This document shows positions 1-8,981 of a stretch of 64,000 bases of DNA, piece by piece (the stretch's first letter is position 1; each line of letters opens with the position of its first letter). Source of the DNA: UBA1361 sp041656375 (GTDB lineage: Bacteria > Bacillota_I > Bacilli_A > RFN20 > CAG-826); contig CAYPGR010000002.1 of assembly GCA_964410505.1 (NCBI GenBank), forward strand, positions 1-64,000. Direction: 5' to 3'. The notes beneath the pieces are model-generated. The model was not told the origin of the DNA, made no database searches, and worked only from the letters and a program-made list of their open reading frames with translations. The translations under genes were made by a program, and so were the position numbers.

Positions 1-759
1 CCAAATGTTAAAATAAATCATGGAACAAAAAGTACAACTTTATGGTATCAGTTCATGAAAAAGAGAATACAATGGTTAGAAATATTAATTATATTTTCAC
101 TTTCTTTAAACAGTATAATTCACTTTGTGTTTTATATTATTGATCGAAAAGTTGGAGATTTAATTCTTTTCGTCATTTCGTTTGTTTGTTTGAATGCGTA
201 TTTAATTGTTTCATTAATAACTAATTTTTCCAAAATGTACTATTTTATTTATAATCATTCTTTTTGGATTAATTGGAAAAACATTTTAGAAGATAGGAGT
301 TCGAAAGTAATAGGAAAAAAACATCGTAATAAAATTAGAGGGTATAATTTAATTGATAAATATATATACAGATATGCTGATGAAAAAATCGAAATTACTT
401 ATTCTTTACTAGATTTTAAAGAAAATATTAGCATTTTGGTTGTATATAAAATGAAGTATAAAGAAACTAACAAAGCCATGTTTGGCGAAGAAAATATTCG
501 GAAATACTATGAGTCGCATTCAATAAAAGATATTGAGGAAGATAATGTAATTAAGCTTAATAATCGTAATTGCATTGTAATTAGATATGAAAATGGTAAT
601 TTTGTTGCATCAAAATATAGGCATTATGTCCCAATAAGGATTTATGATATAAAAGCAATTAATAATTATCAAATTGGGTGGGAAGAAATATCATATAAAT
701 GTTATTATGACAGTTTAGAAGAAGCAAAAAGATTGTCTGAACAAGATTTACTTAAATAA
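1..759 (+). CDS. AT-rich hypothetical membrane protein, possibly 5' truncated by window edge
   Basis: Function not recognised. From ATG 55 the ORF encodes 234 residues. Two hydrophobic segments near residues 8-28 and 34-58 look like a membrane hairpin, followed by a charged, soluble domain rich in Lys, Asn, Tyr and Ile. The frame has no stop between base 1 and 55, so the true start may lie outside the window. The ATG at 55 has no Shine-Dalgarno sequence because the 30-bp repeat ends there. Base composition is much more AT-rich than the PDH or translation genes in this window, which suggests acquired DNA. It stands alone and points toward a convergent lipoprotein gene. Confidence refers to it being a gene; no function is offered. 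Confidence 0.5.
   Translation, partial: PNVKINHGTKSTTLWYQFMKKRIQWLEILIIFSLSLNSIIHFVFYIIDRKVGDLILFVISFVCLNAYLIVSLITNFSKMYYFIYNHSFWINWKNILEDRSSKVIGKKHRNKIRGYNLIDKYIYRYADEKIEITYSLLDFKENISILVVYKMKYKETNKAMFGEENIRKYYESHSIKDIEEDNVIKLNNRNCIVIRYENGNFVASKYRHYVPIRIYDIKAINNYQIGWEEISYKCYYDSLEEAKRLSEQDLLK
27..56. repeat. 30-bp direct repeat, left copy
   Basis: An exact 30-bp sequence beginning AAAAAGTACAACTTTATGG and ending CAGTTCAT. It recurs at 948-977 in the same orientation. Both copies can be read in one frame as KSTTLWYQF, preceded by an NV-containing stretch, so they look like two copies of the same short coding segment. The copies bracket the AT-rich gene that follows. The repeat could mark the ends of an inserted or duplicated segment. 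It is too long for an ordinary target-site duplication. Confidence 0.85.
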
Positions 760-846
760 AGGAATTACAAGAATATTAATCAATTAGACTGAATAGGTGT
801 CAATACGAACTCATTTTCAACAATCCCCTTTGTTAAGCCGTTTTTA

Positions 847-900
847 TAGGGGTGCTAAAACTAAGTTAAGGGTGCCAAAAAAAATCATGGGGTGCTAATT
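847..900. repeat. Three GGTGCY motifs at 20-bp spacing
   Basis: GGTGCTAA, GGTGCCAA and GGTGCTAA begin at 851, 871 and 891, exactly 20 bp apart and on the same face of the helix. They lie in the non-coding stretch 760-1018. Short repeats like these are typical of transposase or regulator binding sites near element ends, but no transposase is present, so they may be a remnant. The rest of 760-1018 holds only the right copy of the 30-bp repeat and a 9-bp AT-rich inverted repeat (991-1016). Confidence 0.55.
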
Positions 901-947
901 TGTATCAAAATAGGTAACATAACACAGAAAAATGTTGAATTGGTAAT

Positions 948-977
948 AAAAAGTACAACTTTATGGTATCAGTTCAT
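948..977. repeat. 30-bp direct repeat, right copy
   Basis: Identical to 27-56, with the copies 921 bp apart. Here the shared reading frame continues only about five codons to a TAA, so this copy looks like a stranded gene fragment and not a working gene. Confidence 0.85.
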
Positions 978-1018
978 TCATGTAAAGGAGTAATATTTTT
1001 GTTTTCTAAAATATTAGA

Positions 1019-2710
1019 TTACATTTTCCTGTTAAGTGAAAGATTAAAGTAATTTGTTTCGTCTTCGTAACTTGAATCTTTGCCAGAAATAACTTGTAAA
1101 ACTGTGGAAAAACTAAGCGCAGCATAGCGTTTGCCTTCATCATAATCAAAAGTAATTAAATACTCGAGGTGACTCCATTCATGTGATTCTTCGTAGCCGA
1201 TTTTTTCTATTTCGTAAATATCTTCACCAACCGTATAAATTGCACTTAAGTCCTCAAATATTTCTAAACTAATTTTAAGGCTTTCATCAAGTTTAGAAAC
1301 GCCTTCCCATGTACCATAAGCTTGCTTATTAGCTTCAGTTAATAATATACTGTCTATGTAATTTTGAGGGATTATGGTCGTGCCAACATCACTAAATGAT
1401 ATTGTATCAACTGCTTCCCCTTGTCCTGTTTCATAAGGAAAATTGCGGTATTTAATTTTAATATTTTTAATTTGTTCGTTTTCAACATTAATTTCTACAG
1501 ATACAGCATCATCCAGGTTTGATAAATTGGCATTCGGTGTTGGTTGAGCGTAGCGAGCAACGATTGAAGCAGCACCCTCTATTGAAGTATAAACTCCATT
1601 GCCATCATTACTAAAAAGACCTAAATTAAGTTGTTCTAGTCTTAGTGCTAAATCATTATATGTCCAGTCATCCTGATATAAAAGTTCTGAGAAATGATTT
1701 TTGTCCCAGGAGTAAATCCCGCCATGTCCTTTATCATAAACTAGTCTATTCATTACATTACTATCTTCTTCTTGGTAGAAATAAATGTCGCCTCTTGTTA
1801 CTCCGTCTGCCCCATTGTCATAAACAATTTGGTCGCCAGTGTAATACAAAATAGATTGTTCACCCGGCCAGTCATGAATAACTGTATAATTTTTACCAAG
1901 ATTAGTAATAGCCACGCTTAATTCACTTTTCTCACTCATATCTTCCACAAGTGGGCTAAGGCGAGCAGGGACAACTAAATCACCAACAGCAACAATCTTT
2001 ATAGTAAGGTGAAGATAGGCAGCAATACTAACATCAACTCCGAGCATTTCCCCTTCTTCACTTATAATAAACTCAACATTTTCGTCTCCTGAAACAGCAC
2101 TATAAAAATGAGCAAGAAATTGTTTTTTTGCTTTTATGTTTATAAACTCTAACTGATCATTGTCGCTAAGGATAACATCAAGCGGAGAAATGGTGGCAAA
2201 AGGATTAACGTATGTCTGTGAAAAATATAGTGGTTCTCCATTCATATACGTTTGGTAACTCTTCTCCACTCTATTCTTAGCACTTAGCACTTCCTCATAT
2301 ACTTCATCTGCTCGTTCGCCTTTTTGATCAGCAAGGTAAAACAGTGTATCGTCACTTTTTTTGTAACTTCCATCAGCGTTAAAAGTTAATGATGTTTGAC
2401 CAATGGCCTTTAACTCTTCACTTGTATAGTAGGTCCTGCTTTTGCCGGTATATTCAAGAAAATCACCAAGTTCCATCTTGAATATCTGTTCAAAAACAAC
2501 CGATTCTTTTAATAATTCAAGGGAAAGATAAAAACTTTCTTCTTTATTTTGGCTGGAAGTAACACTACTTGAATCGCTACTAGTCTCACTATTTGGTTCA
2601 CTACTTTCGCTTGGATATGAACTAGGTTCACTTGAACTACCCCGATCAGTGCAACCCGCTAAGACTAGAGTTCCCAAAACTAATAATTTTAACAAAACAC
2701 TTTTCTTCAT
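1019..2710 (-). CDS. Large surface lipoprotein with Ser-rich linker
   Basis: 563 residues. The N-terminus has a basic start, a hydrophobic stretch and the lipobox LAGC (Cys near residue 20), so it should be exported, lipidated and held on the outer face of the membrane. Residues about 23-55 are a Ser/Glu/Pro-rich, low-complexity tether. The remainder is a soluble, acidic, beta-rich region with no catalytic motif that I recognise. The start is supported by AGGTGA just upstream. A 21-bp palindrome sits about 20 bp upstream of the start and overlaps its likely -10 region. It is transcribed away from pepT. Binding or structural roles are possible; function unknown. Confidence 0.75.
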   Translation of the reverse strand: MKKSVLLKLLVLGTLVLAGCTDRGSSSEPSSYPSESSEPNSETSSDSSSVTSSQNKEESFYLSLELLKESVVFEQIFKMELGDFLEYTGKSRTYYTSEELKAIGQTSLTFNADGSYKKSDDTLFYLADQKGERADEVYEEVLSAKNRVEKSYQTYMNGEPLYFSQTYVNPFATISPLDVILSDNDQLEFINIKAKKQFLAHFYSAVSGDENVEFIISEEGEMLGVDVSIAAYLHLTIKIVAVGDLVVPARLSPLVEDMSEKSELSVAITNLGKNYTVIHDWPGEQSILYYTGDQIVYDNGADGVTRGDIYFYQEEDSNVMNRLVYDKGHGGIYSWDKNHFSELLYQDDWTYNDLALRLEQLNLGLFSNDGNGVYTSIEGAASIVARYAQPTPNANLSNLDDAVSVEINVENEQIKNIKIKYRNFPYETGQGEAVDTISFSDVGTTIIPQNYIDSILLTEANKQAYGTWEGVSKLDESLKISLEIFEDLSAIYTVGEDIYEIEKIGYEESHEWSHLEYLITFDYDEGKRYAALSFSTVLQVISGKDSSYEDETNYFNLSLNRKM

Positions 2711-2730
2711 TTAATCACCTAATATACCTT

Positions 2731-2751
2731 TGTATAATTGTATATTATACA
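2731..2751. promoter_or_regulatory. Palindrome overlapping promoter of the lipoprotein gene
   Basis: Perfect 8-bp arms TGTATAAT and ATTATACA around TGTAT. Both strands contain TATAAT, and on the minus strand this falls 34-39 bp upstream of the 2710 start, a plausible -10 box. A repressor dimer bound here would block transcription. The regulator is unknown. Confidence 0.45.
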
Positions 2752-2777
2752 CTAATGAGATATCAAAAATAATGGCC

Positions 2778-2850
2778 GACCCCTAGGGGTCTTTCTCATA
2801 ATGATTACTACATTATCATCATATGTAAATAGATTGGGGAAGATTGGGGA
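2778..2850. repeat. GC-rich palindrome and 10-bp tandem repeat upstream of pepT
   Basis: GACCCCTAGGGGTC (2778-2791) is a perfect 14-bp palindrome in an AT-rich spacer, followed by TTTCTC. Further on, AGATTGGGGA is repeated twice head to tail (2831-2850). Both lie between the divergent lipoprotein and pepT genes. They could be an attenuator hairpin or protein sites. Confidence 0.4.
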
Positions 2851-2943
2851 ATCCAATTAAACTATAGCAAAAACTATTTAATAGAGCCTTTTTATTTCTT
2901 AGGTGAATTCGTGGTATATTATTTTAAAGAAAAGGTGATGAAT

Positions 2944-4158
2944 ATGAATATTAAAGAACGTTTTATTCAATATGTAAAAATTGATACGCAAAGTGATCCT
3001 AACTCACTCTCAAGTCCATCGACATTGAAGCAGTTAGACCTCTCTAAGTTACTTGTTGAAGAGCTTAAAGAACTTAAGGCAACGAGTGTCGTACTCGATC
3101 AATATGGCGTTGTTTACGCGCATATTCCTGCTAATGTTGAGGGAGCTAAAACAATTGGACTTGTCGCTCACGTTGATACGGCAGGAGAAATGTCTGGTAA
3201 AAACGTTAAGCCACGCTTAATTAACAACTATCAAGGCACGGACATTGTTTTAAATGAAACAAAGAACATCGTAATGAAAGTTGATGAATTTCCACACCTT
3301 AAACGGGTCATTGGTCAGGACATTATTGTGACCGATGGGACCACCCTTTTAGGGGCGGATGACAAAGCAGGCGTCGCCATCATTATGGAGGTTGTTAAAT
3401 ATTTAAAAGAGCATCCGGAAATTCCTCATGGTGATATAAAAATAGCCTTTACGCCTGATGAAGAAATTGGTCGCGGGGTTGAAAACTTTGATGTTGATTC
3501 TTTTAAGGCGGATTTTGCTTATACCCTTGACGGGAGCGATATGCAAGTTCTGAATTTCGAAAATTTTAATGCGGCTTCTGCTGATGTTGTTATCAAAGGA
3601 AATTCAATTCACCCAGGGGATGCCAAGGATAAAATGGTTAATGCCGTCCTTGTCGCGATGGCGTTTAATGCTTTATTACCGAAAGAAGATGTCCCGCATT
3701 TGACTGAAGGCTATCAAGGCTTTAACCACATCACACATATTGAAGGGGAAGTTGAAGGGGCAAAAATGCACTATATTATCCGTAACCACGATATCGACAA
3801 ACTCGAAAACCAAAAAGAGGACTTTTTGAGAGCCGCTGCAGAAATAAATACCCAATATGGCGAAGGAACTGTCAGCTTAACTCTAAAGGATAGTTATCGG
3901 AATATGGGACCCTTACTTAAGGCCAATCCAGAAGCCCTTAACCGCGTGTATGACACCTATAAAAGATTAGGGATAGAAGTGGTTGCCCTACCAATCCGTG
4001 GTGGCACAGATGGTGCACAACTATCCTATAAGGGTTTATTAACGCCAAATCTAGGTACCGGTGGATACAACTTTCATGGTAAATATGAGTTTGTTTCCCT
4101 CTCCCAAATGGAAAGAATGGTTCAAGTTGTTGTTGAATTGGTCACTCACCGAGAATAA
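2944..4158 (+). CDS. pepT: Peptidase T (tripeptide aminopeptidase)
   Basis: Cytosolic M20-family zinc exopeptidase that removes the N-terminal residue from tripeptides. The start at 2944 is preferred because AAAGGTG lies 6 bases upstream; an in-frame GTG at 2911 is upstream of this site. The product has 404 residues, close to the usual 408. Metal and catalytic residues are where the family has them: H76 and D78 in AHVDTA, D139/D140 in GADDKAG, E173/E174 in PDEEIGRG, an Asp in LDGSD, and the late His in GYNFHGKYEF. The dimerisation segment IHPGDAKDKMVNA is present. It fits a lifestyle using peptides made by secreted proteases such as the M6 protein in this window. Confidence 0.96.
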   Translation: MNIKERFIQYVKIDTQSDPNSLSSPSTLKQLDLSKLLVEELKELKATSVVLDQYGVVYAHIPANVEGAKTIGLVAHVDTAGEMSGKNVKPRLINNYQGTDIVLNETKNIVMKVDEFPHLKRVIGQDIIVTDGTTLLGADDKAGVAIIMEVVKYLKEHPEIPHGDIKIAFTPDEEIGRGVENFDVDSFKADFAYTLDGSDMQVLNFENFNAASADVVIKGNSIHPGDAKDKMVNAVLVAMAFNALLPKEDVPHLTEGYQGFNHITHIEGEVEGAKMHYIIRNHDIDKLENQKEDFLRAAAEINTQYGEGTVSLTLKDSYRNMGPLLKANPEALNRVYDTYKRLGIEVVALPIRGGTDGAQLSYKGLLTPNLGTGGYNFHGKYEFVSLSQMERMVQVVVELVTHRE

Positions 4159-4287
4159 CAACGATCATATCTTCATATACTCAAGAATATTCAGTGATAT
4201 TAATTAAATTCGAATAAATTATTTGGTGGTAAAATATAATCATAACAATGAATTTGCAAATGAACTTTTATCTTAAAATGAGGCACC

Positions 4288-5460
4288 ATGGATAACCTAT
4301 ATGAAATCCTCAGGGTTTTTACAACGCAGGCCTTTACTGTTATATTTTTACTACTCTTAATTCCATTAACTGAGCCCGTAAAAAAGAAAACGACGATTTT
4401 CATTATTAGTTCAATTATTCTTACCGCTTTTAATGGCCTTTTAATTGTGATTTATGGAAGGGAATTCTATACACGGATCTTTTTCTTTACGATGACCTTG
4501 CCGCATGTCTTTCTTATTGCAATCCTTTCCGTCTATAAATGGGGAAAACTCATTTTCGCTTTAATTTCCGTGCAAATTATCGGGAATATTGCCATTACGA
4601 ACGGACTCTTTGTTTCTTATTTAGTGGTTGGTGGATATGACCCGCTTTATGATCTCATTGGACGTACGGTTAGTAATTTAGTCTTTTTGCCAATTTTCAT
4701 TTTGTATGTTCGACCGGTATATTTTAAAATGGCAATGATTCTTAAGGATGGTTGGCGGATTTTAAATGCCACTTTTATCATTGATTACGTTCTTACCTAT
4801 ACCATTTTATTTGTTCCCGACCCAATCTTCAACCGCCCTCTCTTTTTTATTCATGCCTATATCGTGATTGTTTTTTCATTATCAACCTATATGATTGTCT
4901 TTTATCTTTTCAAGTTGTTTGAAATTAAAATGAATACCGAAGCCGCTAAAGACCGTTTATCCAATCAAGTGGCAAGTCTAGCTCGAGAAACAGAAGTCAT
5001 CAACGCGATTGCCTTTGTTGATGGCTTGACCGGACTTCGTAATCGTTATTCACTCTACCGCCAATTAGATCATTATATCGCTAGAAGTGAGCCTTTCTCT
5101 GTTTTGTTTATTGATTTAGATAATTTTAAAGATGTTAATGACCGATTTGATCATGCGAAAGGCGATGATTATTTAAAACAATTTGCGCTCGCATTAGAGA
5201 ATACGATTGGGCCAAATGGTGAAGTTTATCGATTCGCAGGAGATGAGTTTGTTTGTATCCTTAAGTGTGCTGTTGAGAATTACAACCAAGAACACTTAGA
5301 GCAAACACTCAATCATCATTTTATTTCTGATTTAGCGTTTTTGGGTGTCTCTTGTGGCATCTCGTCTTTTCCTAATGATGCCACAACGGTTGATCACTTA
5401 ATCAACATTGCCGACCAAGCGATGTACAAAGTTAAACGTGAACGAAAGCTTCGGCGATAG
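4288..5460 (+). CDS. Integral membrane diguanylate cyclase (GGDEF)
   Basis: 390 residues. The first ~210 are very hydrophobic, with about six or seven predicted membrane helices and no recognised sensor family. The C-terminal ~165 residues form a GGDEF domain: DGLTGLRNR, then IDLDNFKDVNDRF with the metal-binding Asp, then the signature as AGDEF. Ala at the first position is tolerated in some active cyclases, so c-di-GMP synthesis is plausible but not certain. No RxxD inhibitory site precedes the signature. The start ATG at 4288 follows a weak ATGAGG. The gene stands alone between pepT and a bidirectional terminator. Confidence 0.88.
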   Translation: MDNLYEILRVFTTQAFTVIFLLLLIPLTEPVKKKTTIFIISSIILTAFNGLLIVIYGREFYTRIFFFTMTLPHVFLIAILSVYKWGKLIFALISVQIIGNIAITNGLFVSYLVVGGYDPLYDLIGRTVSNLVFLPIFILYVRPVYFKMAMILKDGWRILNATFIIDYVLTYTILFVPDPIFNRPLFFIHAYIVIVFSLSTYMIVFYLFKLFEIKMNTEAAKDRLSNQVASLARETEVINAIAFVDGLTGLRNRYSLYRQLDHYIARSEPFSVLFIDLDNFKDVNDRFDHAKGDDYLKQFALALENTIGPNGEVYRFAGDEFVCILKCAVENYNQEHLEQTLNHHFISDLAFLGVSCGISSFPNDATTVDHLINIADQAMYKVKRERKLRR

Positions 5461-5498
5461 AACTCACCCTATATCGAGCATTTTGTTTACTATCTTAT

Positions 5499-5538
5499 AT
5501 ATAAAAAAATCCTTCGGCATTGAAGAATTTTTTATATC
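5499..5538. terminator. Bidirectional terminator between convergent genes
   Basis: Stem AAAAAAT-CCTTC / GAAGAATTTTTT with one mismatch around a GGCATT loop. It has T-runs on both strands and sits between the convergent GGDEF and Ig-like lipoprotein genes. Confidence 0.75.
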
Positions 5539-5559
5539 AAATGTAAATAGTATTAATGT

Positions 5560-7053
5560 CTAAAGCCCGTATGGCCAACCTTTAATCTTGATTTGACTAA
5601 TGCCAAAGTTATAGCATTGACTTCCTTTATAGGGGAAGGCATTCAGTCTAATTTCAAAATAAGCCATGTCAGGATTTGCGATATAAAATTGAATTTCTTT
5701 TAGGTCACTAAATTTATTGACTTGATTAAAGGTTTGCATCGCAATGTAGTTGCCATTTTTGTCATAACTATAAATGTGAAAGATTGGTTTGCCTTCAAAT
5801 TGATTTTGATTTGCACTATTATTATTGAACTGACTGATAGTTAGTCTTACTTCAGTTTTTAACCAAGAATTTAAAAGGGGTGATTGAAGCCCATAATAGA
5901 GCTGGGAGAATTTAAAACCACCGCCTGAAGCAGTAGCGTAGAAATCCCCACCAGTGGTCCGCTTATTATTGCCCATAATGTAGGACCAGTCGGGGGCTAA
6001 GGAAGAAGAGAAATCATGAGTTGTCCATTCAGTAATGTCGATTGGGGTACGGTTATTAGGGCCGCTTACAGACTTATTGCCAATTGGTAGGCTTTCTCCT
6101 TTTGCGGGTATTAATTCCGTGTCTGGATCAGGCGGTAATGTTTCTTCGGTTACTGTTAGGCTTAGGGTAGCTTTTTTCTCGATCAGATCAAGGGAGTCAT
6201 TATGATTTTCATCGACATAGGCGGTAATCGTCGCATTACCGGCGCTCACTGCCACTACAGCGCCGTTATTAACGGTTGCGATTGAGGCATTTGATGTTAA
6301 CCAGGTAATCGATGAAGTAGTCGCATTACTCGGGGTGACGACCGCGTTTATAATTTCACTTTCGCCTTCTTCAAGTGTTAAAGACGTTTTGTTGAGTGTG
6401 ACGCTTGTCACATAGATTGTAGCGTCCGCTTCGGTAACATATATGGTCGCGCTGGCATGTTTTTCATTTTCGTCATAAGTTTCATTTTGGTTTTCATCAA
6501 CATAAGCCGTAATTGTTGCTTCGCCGCTTTGTTTGGCGCTGACAAGTCCGTTATCGACGGCAGCAATGGTGTCATCTGAAGAAATCCATGTTATGTTGGC
6601 ATAAGTTGCATGCGCTGGAAGAACGGTCCCAACTAAAAGATATTCTTCGTCAATTGCTAGCGAGACGCTATTTGTGTTAAGGGTAACGCTTGTCACGGGA
6701 ATGGTTTTAACTTCAGGGGCAACGACGGTGAGACTTGCGCTATCCTTAGGTTCGCCAATATCAAAATGGGCATTTTGATTAAGGTCAAGATACACACTTA
6801 CATCCGTGATACCTTCATTTAATGCCGTGATTGTCCCTTTATTAATTGATGCAATCTGACTATCTTCGATGGTCCAAATATAAGCTCCATTTGGGAGATC
6901 GTTCGGTGTTAATGTGAGCGTTAGGGTTTCACTTTCACCAATCGTAAGATTGACATTATCCTTATTTAAGTTAAGTTCATAACTCGTTTGAGTGGTATCA
7001 CAAGCCGCAAGTAGAGTAAGCGAAGTGAGTAAAATAGCTAAAGTTTTATTCAT
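5560..7053 (-). CDS. Lipoprotein with three Ig-like (Big2) repeats carrying EF-hand-like loops
   Basis: 497 residues from the ATG at 7053, which is 9 bases from AAAAGG; an ATG at 7062 touches that site and is less likely. The lipobox LAAC near residue 18 predicts a membrane-anchored surface protein. Three consecutive Big2-type repeats (roughly residues 25-305) each end with a 12-residue loop matching EF-hand spacing: DLNQNAHFDIGE, DENQNETYDENE and DENHNDSLDLIE (acidic or Asn at 1, 3, 5, 9, and Glu at 12). A Pro-rich linker leads to a C-terminal ~190-residue beta-rich domain that may bind a ligand. Calcium-stiffened stalk plus binding head is an inference. Confidence 0.8.
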   Translation of the reverse strand: MNKTLAILLTSLTLLAACDTTQTSYELNLNKDNVNLTIGESETLTLTLTPNDLPNGAYIWTIEDSQIASINKGTITALNEGITDVSVYLDLNQNAHFDIGEPKDSASLTVVAPEVKTIPVTSVTLNTNSVSLAIDEEYLLVGTVLPAHATYANITWISSDDTIAAVDNGLVSAKQSGEATITAYVDENQNETYDENEKHASATIYVTEADATIYVTSVTLNKTSLTLEEGESEIINAVVTPSNATTSSITWLTSNASIATVNNGAVVAVSAGNATITAYVDENHNDSLDLIEKKATLSLTVTEETLPPDPDTELIPAKGESLPIGNKSVSGPNNRTPIDITEWTTHDFSSSLAPDWSYIMGNNKRTTGGDFYATASGGGFKFSQLYYGLQSPLLNSWLKTEVRLTISQFNNNSANQNQFEGKPIFHIYSYDKNGNYIAMQTFNQVNKFSDLKEIQFYIANPDMAYFEIRLNAFPYKGSQCYNFGISQIKIKGWPYGL

Positions 7054-7215
7054 AGATGACATCCTTTTTTCTAATGTCGTAAATACAACCTTTTAATTAT
7101 ATCTTTTTATCATGCTTTTCATAGTCATATTCTTGATTGTTTTAAAAAGATAATCAAATAGATCCGATAAGAATAATGAAAAATGCCTTGATGATGCTTA
7201 CACGTTTCATTTAGC

Positions 7216-8199
7216 CTACTCATCAATGAACAAGGTTGTGAATTGATCAACATCTTTAATCATACGTAAGGTGGAATTAAACCCACCCGTAATAAGATAC
7301 CAAGCTTCGGCATCAAGGATAAAAATTTGATTGTTTTGGTATGCGCTTAATGTCTTAACTAAAGGGTCGCTAATAAAATTGTCAAGACCACTTACTTCAC
7401 CAATCGCGGAAGCACGGTCCATTAAGAAAATAATTTCGGGATCATGTTCGGTTAAATATTCTTTACTAATGGTTAACCCATGGGTACCAGTTTCACTTAA
7501 AGCCGCAACGGCAGGCTTAAAGCCAAAATCAGTGTAGAGACTATTATAGCGGCCTTTATCCCCATAGGCCGATAAGGATTCGCCATTTGATAATACAAAG
7601 AGGGCTTCATGATGCTGGGTAACTGCTTTAATGGCGTTTATTTTTGTCTCAATTGTATTTAGAATGGTGTTCACTTCAGGGACTGCTGTCGTGAATAATT
7701 TTTGAATATTGTGGGCGACATCCTTTTGAATAGATACATTATAAGTTGTAAGTGATGCATCTAAGATATCACTATTTGGATAGCGGCTTTTAAACGTTTC
7801 ATATAAAGCGCTCGTCCGCCCATCGAGAATGATTAACTCGGGATTAAAGAAATCAAGTGCGGTATAGTCGGGATCAAACAAAGTCCCAACATTCGTATAT
7901 TTAGCGTCTTTGAAGCTGTTAAGACTGGGTGGTAGACCGGCTTTAGGCATTCCTAATTTCGTAATCCCAAGGTTTGATAACCCAATTGTTAAGAACATAT
8001 CAAGGACGCCATAATTAAACGTCGCCACCTTTTTTGGGTTCGTTAAAAAGGTTTCGATTCGTTTACTTTTAACGCCATCAATGGTCACACTGTGGGTGAT
8101 TGTTACTTGTGTCCGCGTCGGATCGTCTTGATCATGATTGATCGTTTGACAACTGCTAAGAATAAGCCCTAGCAACATTAAGGAGATGTATTTTTTCAT
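7216..8199 (-). CDS. Siderophore ABC transporter, substrate-binding lipoprotein (YclQ/FatB-like)
   Basis: 327 residues with lipobox LSSC, so lipid-anchored outside the membrane. The fold follows the iron-siderophore binding class: a first lobe with VATFNYGVLDMFLTIGL and FFNPELIILDGR, and a second lobe with YGDKGRYNSLYTDFGFKPA and HGLTISKEYL. The latter resembles the petrobactin/catecholate binders YclQ and FatB. Last gene of a four-gene operon (permease, permease, ATPase, binding protein), the same order as Bacillus yclNOPQ. AAGAGGAAG precedes the start. Ligand identity is inferred from family resemblance only. Confidence 0.88.
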   Translation of the reverse strand: MKKYISLMLLGLILSSCQTINHDQDDPTRTQVTITHSVTIDGVKSKRIETFLTNPKKVATFNYGVLDMFLTIGLSNLGITKLGMPKAGLPPSLNSFKDAKYTNVGTLFDPDYTALDFFNPELIILDGRTSALYETFKSRYPNSDILDASLTTYNVSIQKDVAHNIQKLFTTAVPEVNTILNTIETKINAIKAVTQHHEALFVLSNGESLSAYGDKGRYNSLYTDFGFKPAVAALSETGTHGLTISKEYLTEHDPEIIFLMDRASAIGEVSGLDNFISDPLVKTLSAYQNNQIFILDAEAWYLITGGFNSTLRMIKDVDQFTTLFIDE

Positions 8200-8213
8200 A
8201 TTGTCTTCCTCTT

Positions 8214-8981
8214 TTATTCATCTGAATTTTCGTATAGAACAACCTGCTGATTATCTAAACAGCAGACTTTAAAATTGTGATTATAGACTTCATCAAGGAC
8301 GGATTTAACAATCACCGCGTTTGCATCTCCGACTTTGATGATTGCCCCGTTTTTCATTGCGACAAGTTCATCACAAAAAGCCCCTGCGAAGTTTATGTCA
8401 TGAAGCACTAAAATGACCGTTTTGCCGTAGTCTTTGACAATCCGTCGTAAAAGCGACATCATTTCAATCCCGTACCGTAAATCAAGATTATTAAGCGGTT
8501 CATCAAGCAAAATATATTGGGTATCTTGAGCTAAAATCATTGCTAAAAAGACCCTTTGCTTTTGACCGCCGCTTAGTTCATCAAGGTATCGATGCTGAAG
8601 TTCTTCAAGTGCTAAATAGTTTAACGCCTCATCAATCATCGTGATATCATTTGTTGTTAACCTCCCTTTGGAATGCGGAAACCGTCCTAAGCTGACGAGT
8701 TCACGGACGGTTATTTTAATATTGACTTGATTCGATTGCTTTAAAATAGCAATCCTTTTTGCTAAGTCATGTCCTTTCATCCCTTTAACATTAACACCGT
8801 CAACATGTACGGTGCCGGATAAGGGTTTTATAAGACGGGAGACAATTCCGAGTAATGTCGATTTACCAGCGCCATTTGCCCCAATGACGCCCGTTATCTT
8901 TTGGTCTTTAAAAACAATACTCACATCATCTAAGGTTTTAAGTTTGCCGTATTGATGGGTGATATTTTTAACTTCAATCAT
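8214..8981 (-). CDS. Siderophore ABC transporter ATPase (YclP-like)
   Basis: 255 residues, cytoplasmic. It has all ABC motifs: Walker A GANGAGKST near residue 36, signature LSGGQKQR near 136, Walker B YILLDEPLNNLD near 156, and the switch His in VILVLHDINFA. It powers import through the two permeases encoded immediately upstream. Its start overlaps the preceding permease stop by 4 bases, which indicates translational coupling. The best match by memory is the FepC/YclP group for iron-chelate import. Confidence 0.93.
   Translation of the reverse strand: MIEVKNITHQYGKLKTLDDVSIVFKDQKITGVIGANGAGKSTLLGIVSRLIKPLSGTVHVDGVNVKGMKGHDLAKRIAILKQSNQVNIKITVRELVSLGRFPHSKGRLTTNDITMIDEALNYLALEELQHRYLDELSGGQKQRVFLAMILAQDTQYILLDEPLNNLDLRYGIEMMSLLRRIVKDYGKTVILVLHDINFAGAFCDELVAMKNGAIIKVGDANAVIVKSVLDEVYNHNFKVCCLDNQQVVLYENSDE

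Noticed and set aside
991..1016. Terminator for the first lipoprotein gene
   Set aside because: The 9-bp inverted repeat is purely A/T and lacks a T-run on the minus strand, so termination is doubtful.
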